From: Fibrobacter sp.
Lineage (GTDB): Bacteria > Fibrobacterota > Fibrobacteria > Fibrobacterales > Fibrobacteraceae
Assembly (NCBI RefSeq): GCF_017545445.1
Contig: NZ_JAFWOM010000144.1
Span: 1-37,636, forward strand
DNA length: 37,636 nt
Reading direction: 5' to 3'
Numbering within the stretch: position 1 is the first letter of the stretch; every line of letters starts with the position of its first letter. Below the pieces are notes generated by a model. The model did no database searches. It was not told the origin of the DNA and saw only the letters and a list, made by a program, of their open reading frames with translations. The position numbers and the translations under genes are program-made. This document shows, in pieces, positions 7,394 to 16,181 of the stretch.

Positions 7394-7512
7394 ATCGTCA
7401 ATGTATAAAGATTTGCCTTGCTCTGCTCAACTTTTTTGTGAAAAAATGCACGTTTTATGGAAAACTATCGTGCAAAACCGTAATTTTTTCTGACGAGCTT
7501 TCCAAAGAGTCT

Positions 7513-7541
7513 TTGTAAAATGTATATATAAATGGGATAAT
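7513..7541 (+). promoter_or_regulatory. Candidate promoter of the hybrid histidine kinase gene
   Basis: TTGTAA (7513-7518), 17-bp spacer, GATAAT (7536-7541). The ATG is at 7556, so the transcript would have a leader of only about 8 nt and no SD. An alternative -10 lies in TATATATA at 7523-7530. Confidence 0.45.
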
Positions 7542-7555
7542 ATTACAAAAAACTT

Positions 7556-10500
7556 ATGAATAACAATTTTTTTAGACGCAATATAATTGTATCCTTGCTT
7601 TTGGTTGCATTCCTGTTTATTGTGACTAATGTTTCTTTTTTGTACATAAATAGGAATGCGATAGAAGATAGCTGGGATTCTCTTGAAGAGGTCGCTTATA
7701 CCACTGAAGCAAAGGTCGGCTTTTTGGGGCGTTCCCTTTTGAGTGCGTTGACGAATATTTCGACTGTGGTGGGGCAAGAGGAAGACCTTTTGTCAGAAGG
7801 CATGGTTCGTATGATTCGCAGTTCGCGTATTGGACCGTTGATTTCTACAGTGCGGTTGTATTTGCCTAGCGGGCATGTTATTACAGATCAAGGTGTTTCT
7901 TTTGATTCTTCGTTTGTGCAACACTATAACATGATTTTGTCCGATCAAGCGTACCTTTCGAAGGTTGGGTTAGATATTGTCCAAAAGAATAATGCGATTT
8001 TCGAGCAGTTTGTGCCTGTCCGTCGGAATGGCAAAGTTGTCGCAATGCTTTCTGCGGTATCCAACCACAAGGCGTTGTTAGGTTTTGTTGCTACAAATGC
8101 GTTCAAAGGGAAAACGTCACTGATGGTTATTGACCGTCGAGATGGTTCTTTTGTTGTGGAAAAGTCTGGAAGATGGAAGGGATTTAACGATTTCTTTAAG
8201 TCGGTAAGGCCCAAGAGCGGCTATTCTATTGAAGATTGGGTTGCAAGCGTGATGAGGGGCGATGTTTCGCATTTGTCGTATGAAGAGGCTCCGTCGAACG
8301 AATCCAAGCTTTTGGTGGCACTTCCGCTATTTGGGGGGAGCTGGTCGCTTATCCTGTGTGTAAACGAAAATGTCGCCTTTGCGCGTGTCGATAAAATTCG
8401 CAGATTCTATATCGGTATATCGGCGATGGAATTGCTCGTGATTTTGCTGTATCTTATCCGCGTGGTCTGGAATGCACGACGCATGGCTGAGGAGGAGAGC
8501 GGAGAATATTCCGAAATTGCTGAAGCGTTGAGTGAAACGTACGAATGTATTTTCTACGTGAACGTTTTGGACGATACGTTTGATGTATTCCATTCTGAAA
8601 AATTGATGAGCAAGTTGCACGAGAGCGTGACGGGCCGTGACTTTTTCTTTGATTCTATCACGAGTTTGCGTCACAATCTTTACAAGGACGATCTTGAACC
8701 CGTTTTGCACTTTATGGAGAAAGGGACTCTCCTTAAGCGTCTTGAAGATAACGGAAGCGCTGCTATTGAGTATAGGCTTGTGATTGACGGTGTTCCGCAG
8801 TTTTATAGAATGAAGGTTCTCAAGTCCATTAAGGATGAAAACCATGTTATCATCGCTGTTGAAAATATTGATGCCGAAGTGACTAAGGCTATTGCCCAAC
8901 GCCAGGAAATGGACCGCAACAACAGCGTGATCGAATCGCTGGCTTCGGACTTTGATTTTGTGAACTATGTCATTTTGGGTGAAGATGCCTCCCGCGATAT
9001 CGTTATTACTTATCGTGCAAATTCCGCTTTGTTGAAGGCTATTCCTGGCTGGTCCATGGAAAAACGTTTTTCCAAGAGAATGGTGCTGTTGCTAAAGTAT
9101 CTAGTATGCGATTCCGATAAATTGCAATTTGCGGAGCGCGTGAATCGAGATAAGCTTGTCGCGGATTTGAAAGAGGAGTCTGTCACGCACATCAACTTCA
9201 AGATTAAGCTTGATGGTAAGGAAGTTTACTATCAGATGAAGGTGATTGCAGATAAAGATGACGTCGGCAATCTCAAGGGAATTGTTTTTGGTTTGCATAG
9301 CGTGGATGATGAAATCAAGAAACAGATGCAGATTCAGGCGAACTTAAAACAGAATCTTGAAATTATCGACATCCTTTCGGAAGATTATTCGTCGCTATTC
9401 TACTTTAATTTCGAGAACGGTTCGACGGGTGTTCTGACTGTAAGCGAGTCTCTTAAGGAATCTATAAATAGTTTGCTTTCATCTTGCGATAAGCTGGAGG
9501 ATGTGTTCAAGGCGTTTGTCAGGGCGCAAGCCCACCCTGATGACGTGGATATGCTTTTGGTGCTTGCTTCGAGAGAATATATTGCGGAAAAGCTTGCGCA
9601 CCAGAAACGTTATTCGGTTATATTCAGGCATCTTTACGGTAGTGAGTACAAATACACTCGCTTGGTGTTTGCAAAGGCGGAAGCGGTGGATGAGCCGGCA
9701 AAACTCGTTGCTGTGGGGTTTGCGGAAGTGGATGCTCAGTACAGAAACGAAATGGAGCATCAGGAAAACATAGAACGTATCATGTGCTTGTCCGATCAGT
9801 TCGAGACTATTTACGATGTCGATGTTGATACAGGGCTGTTTAGCGTATCGGAAAAAGGGGAAAAGTTCCATGATGTTGTCGATGAAAACGGCGTAGGAAA
9901 AGATTTCTTTAAGGATCGGGTGAATTATACTCGTAAAGTTGTTTGTGAAGAGGATTTTGAACGGTTATTGCAAGCCCTTGAACGTGGTGCGGTTATTGCT
10001 CGGTTGCAACACGAGTATTCCTTCATTCTAGATTATCGCCGTGTGACTGGAGACGGTCTCAAGTGGTACCGCATGAAAGTGAGCAAAATGGGGGACTGGT
10101 CCAGGTCTCGTCGTGTGCTCGTGGGCGTTTTTGATAATGATGCCGTATATCGCAAGGAAATGGAGCAGCAGGCTGTTCTTGAAAAGGCTCTTGAAATGGC
10201 GAAATCGGCGTCCAAGGCGAAGACGATGTTCCTCAACAACATGAGCCACGATATCCGTACTCCGATGAATGCGATTATCGGCTATACGGAACTGGCTACG
10301 ATGCATATTGGCAACAAGGAACAGGTGCGGAACTTCCTCGGAAAAATCCAATTGTCGTCGAACCACTTGCTTTCGCTTATCAATGATGTGCTCGACATGA
10401 GCCGCATCGAATCGGGCAAGTTGAGCTTGAATGAAAAACCGGAACACCTCCCGGAAATCATCCATACGCTCAAGGATATTGTTCAAGCGGACATTTATGC

Positions 10501-11749
10501 GAAAAAATTGCATTTCTTCGCCAATAGCATTGGAATAAAAAACGAAGATGTTGTCTGTGACAGGCTTCGCTTGAATCAGGTTCTTTTGAACGTTATTTCG
10601 AACGCCATCAAATATACTCCGTCGGGAGGGACTATTTGGTTCTCTGTAGAGCAGAAGGTTGCTGCTGAACAGGGTGTTGGTGTTTTTGTGTTTAGAATCA
10701 AGGATACGGGTATCGGCATGAGCGAAAAATTCTTGCCGAATATCTATGATCCGTTTACGAGAGTGAACTCCTCGACTGTTTCTGGAATCCAGGGGACAGG
10801 TCTTGGTATGGCGATTACAAAGAACATCGTTGAAATGATGAATGGAAGCATTGATGTCAAGAGCAAGGAACATGAGGGAACCGAAGTGATTTTGAACTTC
10901 AAGTTCAACCTTGTGAATGAACGTAAGGAGCAGGAACGGGTCAATGAACTTGAAGGCAAGAGAGTTCTCGTTATCGATGACGACATGGATTGCTGTAAGA
11001 GTATTCCTGTTATTTTGAAAGGTCTGGGGATTGAAGCTGATAGCTGCAATTCTGGAGCGGATGCTTTGGAAATGGCGAAAAATGCGAAGTCCAAGGGTGT
11101 GGCGTATGATGCGTTCTTTGTGGATTGGCGCATGCCGGATATGGATGGCATGATGATGACGCAGAAGCTCCGCCATGAACTGGGAAATGAAAGCCTAGTG
11201 ATTGTCATGTCGGCCTATGAATGGTCCGATATTGAAGAAAAGGCCCTTGAAGTTGGTGTGAATAACTTTGTAAGTAAGCCATTGTTCTTGTCGGATGCGA
11301 GAGAAACGCTGTTGCATAGCTTTGGCGTTAAACAGGCGGATGTTCCGAAAAAGGACAAGAAGGTGAGCTTTAACGGCAAGAAGGTTTTGCTGGTTGACGA
11401 TAACGAACTGAACCGTGAAATTGCGGTGGAAATTTTGGAAGACTGCGGAATTCAGGTGACTACGGCTTGCGATGGCGCCAAGGCTGTGGAGTTCATGAAG
11501 AATGTTGTGCCGGGTGGTTGTGACTTGATTTTGATGGATGTGCAGATGCCAATCATGGATGGTTATGAGGCAACTCGCCAAATTCGCAAGCTTGACAACA
11601 AAATCGCTGCGGAAATTCCGATTATCGCGATGACGGCGAACGCTTTTGCCGATGATCAGCAGGCGGCTTTGGATGCGGGAATGAACGAGCATTTGCCAAA
11701 GCCTGTGAATGTCAACAAGCTAAGAGAAGTGCTTTCGAGGTTCTTGTAG
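7556..11749 (+). CDS. Hybrid sensor histidine kinase with four PAS-like repeats and two receiver domains
   Basis: A 1397-residue protein. A membrane segment at about 9-31 and another at about 284-304 enclose a periplasmic Cache-like sensor region. Four similar blocks of about 130 residues begin near 320, 459, 603 and 741, each with a conserved FYxN/YDVD-type start and a YxR-Y-MKV-type end; they read as tandem PAS-like domains. A HisKA domain follows with SHDIRTPMNAIIGY (phospho-acceptor His898), then the ATPase domain with N box NVISNAIKYTPSGG, G1 KDTGIGM and G2 GTGLGMAIT. Two receiver domains end the protein, with phospho-acceptors Asp1190 (FFVDWRMPDMDG) and Asp1328 (LILMDVQMPIMDG). It should autophosphorylate in the inner membrane and pass phosphate within the same chain. 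No separate output regulator or HPt gene is adjacent, so its target is unknown. Confidence 0.95.
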   Translation: MNNNFFRRNIIVSLLLVAFLFIVTNVSFLYINRNAIEDSWDSLEEVAYTTEAKVGFLGRSLLSALTNISTVVGQEEDLLSEGMVRMIRSSRIGPLISTVRLYLPSGHVITDQGVSFDSSFVQHYNMILSDQAYLSKVGLDIVQKNNAIFEQFVPVRRNGKVVAMLSAVSNHKALLGFVATNAFKGKTSLMVIDRRDGSFVVEKSGRWKGFNDFFKSVRPKSGYSIEDWVASVMRGDVSHLSYEEAPSNESKLLVALPLFGGSWSLILCVNENVAFARVDKIRRFYIGISAMELLVILLYLIRVVWNARRMAEEESGEYSEIAEALSETYECIFYVNVLDDTFDVFHSEKLMSKLHESVTGRDFFFDSITSLRHNLYKDDLEPVLHFMEKGTLLKRLEDNGSAAIEYRLVIDGVPQFYRMKVLKSIKDENHVIIAVENIDAEVTKAIAQRQEMDRNNSVIESLASDFDFVNYVILGEDASRDIVITYRANSALLKAIPGWSMEKRFSKRMVLLLKYLVCDSDKLQFAERVNRDKLVADLKEESVTHINFKIKLDGKEVYYQMKVIADKDDVGNLKGIVFGLHSVDDEIKKQMQIQANLKQNLEIIDILSEDYSSLFYFNFENGSTGVLTVSESLKESINSLLSSCDKLEDVFKAFVRAQAHPDDVDMLLVLASREYIAEKLAHQKRYSVIFRHLYGSEYKYTRLVFAKAEAVDEPAKLVAVGFAEVDAQYRNEMEHQENIERIMCLSDQFETIYDVDVDTGLFSVSEKGEKFHDVVDENGVGKDFFKDRVNYTRKVVCEEDFERLLQALERGAVIARLQHEYSFILDYRRVTGDGLKWYRMKVSKMGDWSRSRRVLVGVFDNDAVYRKEMEQQAVLEKALEMAKSASKAKTMFLNNMSHDIRTPMNAIIGYTELATMHIGNKEQVRNFLGKIQLSSNHLLSLINDVLDMSRIESGKLSLNEKPEHLPEIIHTLKDIVQADIYAKKLHFFANSIGIKNEDVVCDRLRLNQVLLNVISNAIKYTPSGGTIWFSVEQKVAAEQGVGVFVFRIKDTGIGMSEKFLPNIYDPFTRVNSSTVSGIQGTGLGMAITKNIVEMMNGSIDVKSKEHEGTEVILNFKFNLVNERKEQERVNELEGKRVLVIDDDMDCCKSIPVILKGLGIEADSCNSGADALEMAKNAKSKGVAYDAFFVDWRMPDMDGMMMTQKLRHELGNESLVIVMSAYEWSDIEEKALEVGVNNFVSKPLFLSDARETLLHSFGVKQADVPKKDKKVSFNGKKVLLVDDNELNREIAVEILEDCGIQVTTACDGAKAVEFMKNVVPGGCDLILMDVQMPIMDGYEATRQIRKLDNKIAAEIPIIAMTANAFADDQQAALDAGMNEHLPKPVNVNKLREVLSRFL

Positions 11750-11757
11750 ATAATTGC

Positions 11758-12699
11758 TTATCCTTGTGGTTCTCTGTTCGAGGCTTGGCATAGTGTTTCT
11801 ATGAACTTTATGAGTTCATGATTTACGGAATTATTTAATGAGTCTGCTTCTTGAACAGAGTGTAGCTCGTCGCCTTCGAAGTCGTGGGCTCGTTCTCCGC
11901 AAATATCTACACTGAGAATTTTGTGATTTGCGGCTAGTTCTGCAATAATTGTTTTTAGAGCGCTAGTGCTGAGAGAACCTTGATCCCAATTTGTGGCTGC
12001 GTATGTGGGGGCAAGCGCATCTTTGTCGATGGATATGTAGAGGTTTGGGGTATGGGGTCGGCTAAGGTTGGTGAACGTGTCGAACCACGTACCTTTGAGG
12101 TATGGGGTAAGAAATTCTAGTTCGCTTTCGCGGATGAATGTGACTTTATCTAAAATGTTTACTTCTGCGGATTGTGTAAGTTCTTCGCGGATTGTTTCAA
12201 TAAGTTCATTTTTCACGCCTATGATAATGACGTTTTGGATAAATTTATTGCTTTTTAAAACTTCTAGCACCCAGCCTCCGCAACTTAAAATGCCTCCGAA
12301 ACGTGGTGGCTGCATGTCAGGGTGATGATCGAATACGATGAGCGTGAATGGTTCTTGAATTCTGTCGGTCCAGAGCTTGCTCATGTAATGGTAATTGCCG
12401 TTGTCGAAAAAATGGATCGTGGGTTGCGCTGCAATGTCGTTTGCGGAAACGTCGCAGAGTTGGGAAATGCCGCGATTTTCGATAATGCTGCTACATTCGA
12501 TCCTGCTGCGTTTTTCGGTGTTATTGATCATTTCGTTGATTTTCTTGATGGCTTCGTCATCGCAGTAGCAGTCGGTGCCGACGATTTTCGTGCAATCTAG
12601 CCAGTAGATGTCGTTGCTAGTTTCTGCTGCGGCACGCAACTCTTGCATAAAGGGCTGTTCGGCGTAAATTCCCGTGAAATCTTGAACCGTAATTTTCAT
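11758..12699 (-). CDS. Arginase-fold (ureohydrolase family) protein
   Basis: A 313-residue protein with arginase/agmatinase-type metal motifs. LIVFDHHPDM (Asp124, His126, Asp128) corresponds to the usual DAHxD motif, and LYISIDKDALAP (Asp225, Asp227) corresponds to SIDxDxxDP. GNYHYMS probably replaces the upstream GGxH histidine. The family hydrolyses guanidino or formimino groups (arginine, agmatine, formiminoglutamate) with two Mn ions in the cytoplasm. The substrate cannot be named because the specificity loops do not match any subfamily I know well. It is convergent with the kinase gene (8-bp gap) and divergent from guaD, which hints at nitrogen salvage. No SD is visible. Confidence 0.8.
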   Translation of the reverse strand: MKITVQDFTGIYAEQPFMQELRAAAETSNDIYWLDCTKIVGTDCYCDDEAIKKINEMINNTEKRSRIECSSIIENRGISQLCDVSANDIAAQPTIHFFDNGNYHYMSKLWTDRIQEPFTLIVFDHHPDMQPPRFGGILSCGGWVLEVLKSNKFIQNVIIIGVKNELIETIREELTQSAEVNILDKVTFIRESELEFLTPYLKGTWFDTFTNLSRPHTPNLYISIDKDALAPTYAATNWDQGSLSTSALKTIIAELAANHKILSVDICGERAHDFEGDELHSVQEADSLNNSVNHELIKFIETLCQASNREPQG

Positions 12700-12784
12700 G
12701 TTTTAAAACTAGATAAAAATGTATGGATGTTCTCTATGCGAGAATGACTTCGTGTGAAAAAATTGTTTTTCTCCATCTTATTAA

Positions 12785-12798
12785 TTATTTTAAAATAA
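12785..12798. promoter_or_regulatory. Perfect 14-bp palindrome between the arginase-fold gene and guaD
   Basis: TTATTTTAAAATAA is self-complementary and sits centrally in the 180-bp divergent intergenic region. It could be an operator for both genes, but A/T-rich palindromes also arise by chance here. A second small inverted repeat, TTTGCC...GGCAAA, lies just before the guaD SD. Confidence 0.3.
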
Positions 12799-12879
12799 GC
12801 AAGGTAACAAAAATGCACATCATAAAGGAAAGTTTTTGCCCTCGCGATGGCAAATGATCGATTATGAAAGGAGTTTTAG

Positions 12880-13374
12880 ATGCTTAAAGAAATGACAAAC
12901 TTTTCGGAAGAAGATCGACACTTTATGCAGATGGCAATCCAGTTGTCTGTGGATAATGTCGATAATGGCGGTGGTCCGTTTGGCGCGGTGATTGTTAAGG
13001 ATGGCGAAGTCGTGGCGACAGGGGCGAATCGCGTTGTGCCGAATAACGATCCGACGGCTCATGCCGAGGTGACTGCGATTCGCAATGCTTGTGCTAAGCT
13101 CGGAACGTTCATGCTTGATGGCTGCACTGTTTATACGAGCTGCGAACCTTGCCCGATGTGCTTGAGTGCTCTATATTGGGCGCGCGTCAAGCGTATTTGC
13201 TATGCGAATACAAAAGCCGATGCCGCCGAAATCGAATTCGATGATTCTTTTATCTATGATCAGCTTGATTTGCCGTACGAAAAACGTGCGATTCAATGCG
13301 ACCATTTTATGCGAAACGAAGCACTCGTCGCATTCAAAAAATGGGCTGCGAAAATGGATAAAACCTGCTATTGA
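12880..13374 (+). CDS. guaD: Guanine deaminase (cytidine deaminase fold)
   Basis: A 164-residue protein closely resembling the short bacterial guanine deaminase of the B. subtilis GuaD type in length and throughout. It has GGPFGAVIVKDGEVVATG, the zinc/catalytic motif PTAHAEVTAIR (His61 ligand, Glu63 proton shuttle) and SCEPCPMCLSALYWAR (Cys91 and Cys94 ligands). The FDDSFIYDQ segment followed by a Tyr-ending C-terminus is also typical. It converts guanine to xanthine plus ammonia in the cytoplasm (purine salvage/catabolism). The start is well supported by AAGGAG with 6-nt spacing. It is convergent with the WbqC-family gene with a 1-bp gap. Confidence 0.93.
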   Translation: MLKEMTNFSEEDRHFMQMAIQLSVDNVDNGGGPFGAVIVKDGEVVATGANRVVPNNDPTAHAEVTAIRNACAKLGTFMLDGCTVYTSCEPCPMCLSALYWARVKRICYANTKADAAEIEFDDSFIYDQLDLPYEKRAIQCDHFMRNEALVAFKKWAAKMDKTCY

Positions 13375-13375
13375 T

Positions 13376-14083
13376 TTATAAAAAATGATAGCGATTCAGT
13401 ATGTCGTGCAATTCGTCACGCGAACAATACATCATTAGGTCGATGATGCTTAGGTCAGGGACGAACTCGTCAGTGCGTTGCTTGTAGCGGATGTCTTCGT
13501 TGCGACGCAAAAAGCTGAGGTTGATGCCCATTTCGCGGAATGCGTCCTTGTGATAGTAGTCCATTCCGGCACCGGAAGGGTTGATGTAGTCGGTGATGCC
13601 GAAGTGTTCACAAGTGCGGTGGATTATCTCTGGAGAATGGCATTCCCAATGGTCTGACACCTCCGAGAGCAACCTGATTTCCGTATTGATTCCCAGATAC
13701 TCGGCAACGGCTCGCAGTTGCTTGACGAGATAGCGAGTCAGGTCGGGGTCCTCATCTAGCATAATAGGCTTGATGACTTTCATAGCCTCGCTGTAGTGTG
13801 GTGCTTGGCCGTAGTAAAACTTCAGCACACGGCAGAGGTATTCAGCTTGGTTGCGATTGACCACTCGACTAGTCTCGCTGATGAGGCGGTTGCTGGATGC
13901 ATGGCTGACTTCGATACCGAAATATTGCGGCTGGTCCCCTTCGCCCAAGATGCGGTTACGGTTGATCCAGCCTTGCTTGATATAGTGAACGCTGTCGCCA
14001 ACAATAAACAAATCAGCTGCATGAATGAGTTGCCAGTAGCCGATGTACGGAAAAAAGTACGGCTGCATGATGGCTATTTTCAT
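13376..14083 (-). CDS. WbqC-family protein
   Basis: A 235-residue protein that begins with the family hallmark MKIAIMQPYFFPYIGYWQLI and continues with DSVHYIKQGWINRNRI, both typical of WbqC-like proteins. The family is found in O-antigen and natural-product loci and its reaction is not established. I chose the ATG at 14083 because GGAGT lies 8 nt upstream. An ATG at 14089 shares one base with the stop of the upstream gene (TGATG) and is possible by translational coupling. It is the last gene of the four-gene operon with radical SAM, ATP-grasp and PstS-like proteins. Cytoplasmic. Confidence 0.88.
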   Translation of the reverse strand: MKIAIMQPYFFPYIGYWQLIHAADLFIVGDSVHYIKQGWINRNRILGEGDQPQYFGIEVSHASSNRLISETSRVVNRNQAEYLCRVLKFYYGQAPHYSEAMKVIKPIMLDEDPDLTRYLVKQLRAVAEYLGINTEIRLLSEVSDHWECHSPEIIHRTCEHFGITDYINPSGAGMDYYHKDAFREMGINLSFLRRNEDIRYKQRTDEFVPDLSIIDLMMYCSRDELHDILNRYHFL

Positions 14084-14088
14084 GTTCA

Positions 14089-14937
14089 TCACTCCACGGT
14101 TCTTTCTGGTTGATAGCATGCGGCTATGAGCTCTTGCGCTTTGGCTGATTTGAGCCAAGAAGTCAGCCGATGCAGATTAGCATTGGGATGATCCTTGCGG
14201 TATATCATATACAGATCATCTTTTAATGGATAGCATGGGTCGGTCACCGCAGTTCCGTCAACAGCTATCATATGTGTCTGGGTGTTTGCATACATGCGAG
14301 TATAGTATGACCAGAATGTATAGCAGATGCCGGAAGAGTCTTTTGCCACATCGTCAATAATATCCGGCATGGTGTGTATTTCGTGATGATTCTCGTCAAT
14401 ATGGTTTCTTTTGACGTTTTTTTCAAACGCCGTTTGGCTGCCGTTACCACGCTCTAATTGATAGGTATGAATGGGCTGTTGTTTTCCGCCTAGTTCGCTC
14501 CAATTGCTGATGCGACCGAAATAAATGTCTTGTATTTGTGAAACAGTCAGATTGTTTACAGGATTGTCTTTATTCAACAGGATGGCGATGGGTTCCGTCC
14601 ATATTTTTTCTTTGACAGTGGGGAGCCCTGTTTGTTCAAGTTGATGATTCAAGATTTCATTGCCGTCATTCCCAATCAGCAAGTCTGTTTTCCCTTCGGC
14701 CAATTCTTGACAACCAATGCTGGTTGCAATACGTTTAAGCCATTGCATCTCAGTAAAGGCTGTAGGCTCAAGAATGGCTTGGGTGACTTCCGCCATGAAT
14801 GGCCAAAATGCACTGACAACATCAATACGCAGGGATGCTTCATCGAGATGAAAATCAGTTTGATGATTACGCAAAATATTTCCATCGCGAAAGGGAATGA
14901 ACTGTCGGGCATCCACCTTTAAAATAGTCTTCTCCAT
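14089..14937 (-). CDS. PstS-like substrate-binding protein lacking a signal peptide
   Basis: A 282-residue protein with the periplasmic-binding-protein fold of the phosphate-binding type. Recognisable segments are IWTEPIAILLNKDNPVNNLT, the SQIQDIYFGRISNWSELGG block and YQLERGNGSQTAFEK, equivalent to the ligand-binding turn 'R..GSGT...F' of PstS-like proteins. Unlike PstS it begins MEKTILKVDARQFIPFRDG, with no signal peptide or lipobox, so it should stay in the cytoplasm. No ABC transporter genes are adjacent. It is third in the operon, 20 nt after the ATP-grasp gene and overlapping the possible WbqC start by one base. A role in binding an anionic intermediate is conceivable but unproven. Confidence 0.82.
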   Translation of the reverse strand: MEKTILKVDARQFIPFRDGNILRNHQTDFHLDEASLRIDVVSAFWPFMAEVTQAILEPTAFTEMQWLKRIATSIGCQELAEGKTDLLIGNDGNEILNHQLEQTGLPTVKEKIWTEPIAILLNKDNPVNNLTVSQIQDIYFGRISNWSELGGKQQPIHTYQLERGNGSQTAFEKNVKRNHIDENHHEIHTMPDIIDDVAKDSSGICYTFWSYYTRMYANTQTHMIAVDGTAVTDPCYPLKDDLYMIYRKDHPNANLHRLTSWLKSAKAQELIAACYQPERTVE

Positions 14938-14957
14938 ATTTTGTGTCTATGGTGCAG

Positions 14958-16178
14958 TTATAGCACATTACAGTATTGTTTCAGTTTTTCGTCGTCACTG
15001 TGAATCACGCTCATCTTGCGGTCATCTACTTTATTTGTTACGGGGGCACTGCTGGTGCGGATCATGCCACTATCGAAATAGCGGTCGTCCATGCACAGCA
15101 TCATGCCACAGACGTAATCGTCATAATGCTTGCCTTCCCATTCACAGGGGTAAGTCCGCTGCTTGATGAATGGCTGCAAAATGAATCCGCCCTTCTCGCT
15201 AGCCGCGAGGTTTTTCTTCCACGTTTCATCATCGGTCATCACGCCGGCATACAGTCCAACGCTTTTGCCCAAGTCGTAAGGCTTGAGGATGTATTGGTCC
15301 TTATGCGTCAGGGCGTCTTTCCATATTTCTGGATGACTGCTGGACATGTAGGTGGGGATGGTGTGGTCTCGCAGGAATTTTGCTTCTTCTTCTGTGAGGC
15401 ATTCACGTGTGAACTCATCTACAAAAATGAGGTGCAAAAAGCGTTTGTCATGAGCAAGGAAAATGGTGCGGAAGTCGTTGATCATCCGCACGTTAATCAT
15501 GGCTTGCAACGTTTCCATCTTGAAGGACAGAATGTCCTCTTGATTGAGAGCGCTGAATACTACGGCGTCGTGACTCCATTTATCTATATGCTCTTCGACC
15601 TCGTTGGCTTCATAGATGGTCACTTCATGTCCGTAGTACTCATAGAATTTTTTGTAAAGGGCAATTTCGCTCGTCCGGTCGCTGCTCTTCAGCACGTAAA
15701 TGGGGCTTTTTGCTGGGATGGCATCGCGCATGTAGGTCATCAATTCATTGTACTGGTTTTCCCAAGATGCGTCGGGATGGGCTGCCATGAATTGTTCGGC
15801 TTTGATTACTGAGGGATAGCTGAACCAGATGCCATGTCCAAAGAAACGGCTGGTAATTTCAACCAATAGCAGCTTGCCTTCTTCGCTGATAAGGTAGTCG
15901 GGCCTGTAGGCCCCTGCTCGGAAGGGGTAATGGCTCTGGCGATCCAGAATATCCATCACCTTCTCGTTCAAGGGCATGTATTTCGGTACCCACTCGCGGT
16001 AGTGTTCTGCCATGTAGGCGATGCATTTATAGAGCAATGCTTGCATATGTCGTAATTCGTCGCGTCGTTCCGAAGATATCAGCATTGGCTTGGCGTGATA
16101 CCAACGATGGTAGTAGTCCGTTTTGTCAGCAAATAACTGAAAACAGACTTCTTGGCACGAAAGTTCTTTACTTTTCAT
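14958..16178 (-). CDS. Circularly permuted ATP-grasp-like ligase
   Basis: A 406-residue protein. Residues about 85-125 read FRAGAYRPDYLISEEGKLLL then EITSRFF, similar to the 'R.D....G....E.N' part of permuted ATP-grasp enzymes. Around 245-275 is AHDKRFLHLIF with LTEEEAKFLRDHTIPTY. At about 296-345 is YILKPYDLGKSVGLYAG (Lys299 as candidate ATP ligand), followed by GGFILQPFI. This order (acidic metal-binding part first, KP..G..V block late) suggests a circularly permuted ATP-grasp fold as in glutathionylspermidine-synthase-like proteins, which join a carboxylate to an amine via acyl phosphate. The substrate is unknown. It starts 3 nt after the radical SAM stop and has only a weak SD. Some Arg codons (AGG, CGA) look unlike neighbouring genes. 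Confidence 0.78.
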   Translation of the reverse strand: MKSKELSCQEVCFQLFADKTDYYHRWYHAKPMLISSERRDELRHMQALLYKCIAYMAEHYREWVPKYMPLNEKVMDILDRQSHYPFRAGAYRPDYLISEEGKLLLVEITSRFFGHGIWFSYPSVIKAEQFMAAHPDASWENQYNELMTYMRDAIPAKSPIYVLKSSDRTSEIALYKKFYEYYGHEVTIYEANEVEEHIDKWSHDAVVFSALNQEDILSFKMETLQAMINVRMINDFRTIFLAHDKRFLHLIFVDEFTRECLTEEEAKFLRDHTIPTYMSSSHPEIWKDALTHKDQYILKPYDLGKSVGLYAGVMTDDETWKKNLAASEKGGFILQPFIKQRTYPCEWEGKHYDDYVCGMMLCMDDRYFDSGMIRTSSAPVTNKVDDRKMSVIHSDDEKLKQYCNVL

Positions 16179-16181
16179 ACT

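Noticed and set aside
10028..11176. 382-codon open frame on the minus strand
   Set aside because: Lies opposite the HisKA, ATPase and receiver domains of the kinase; His/Arg-rich composition and no motif.
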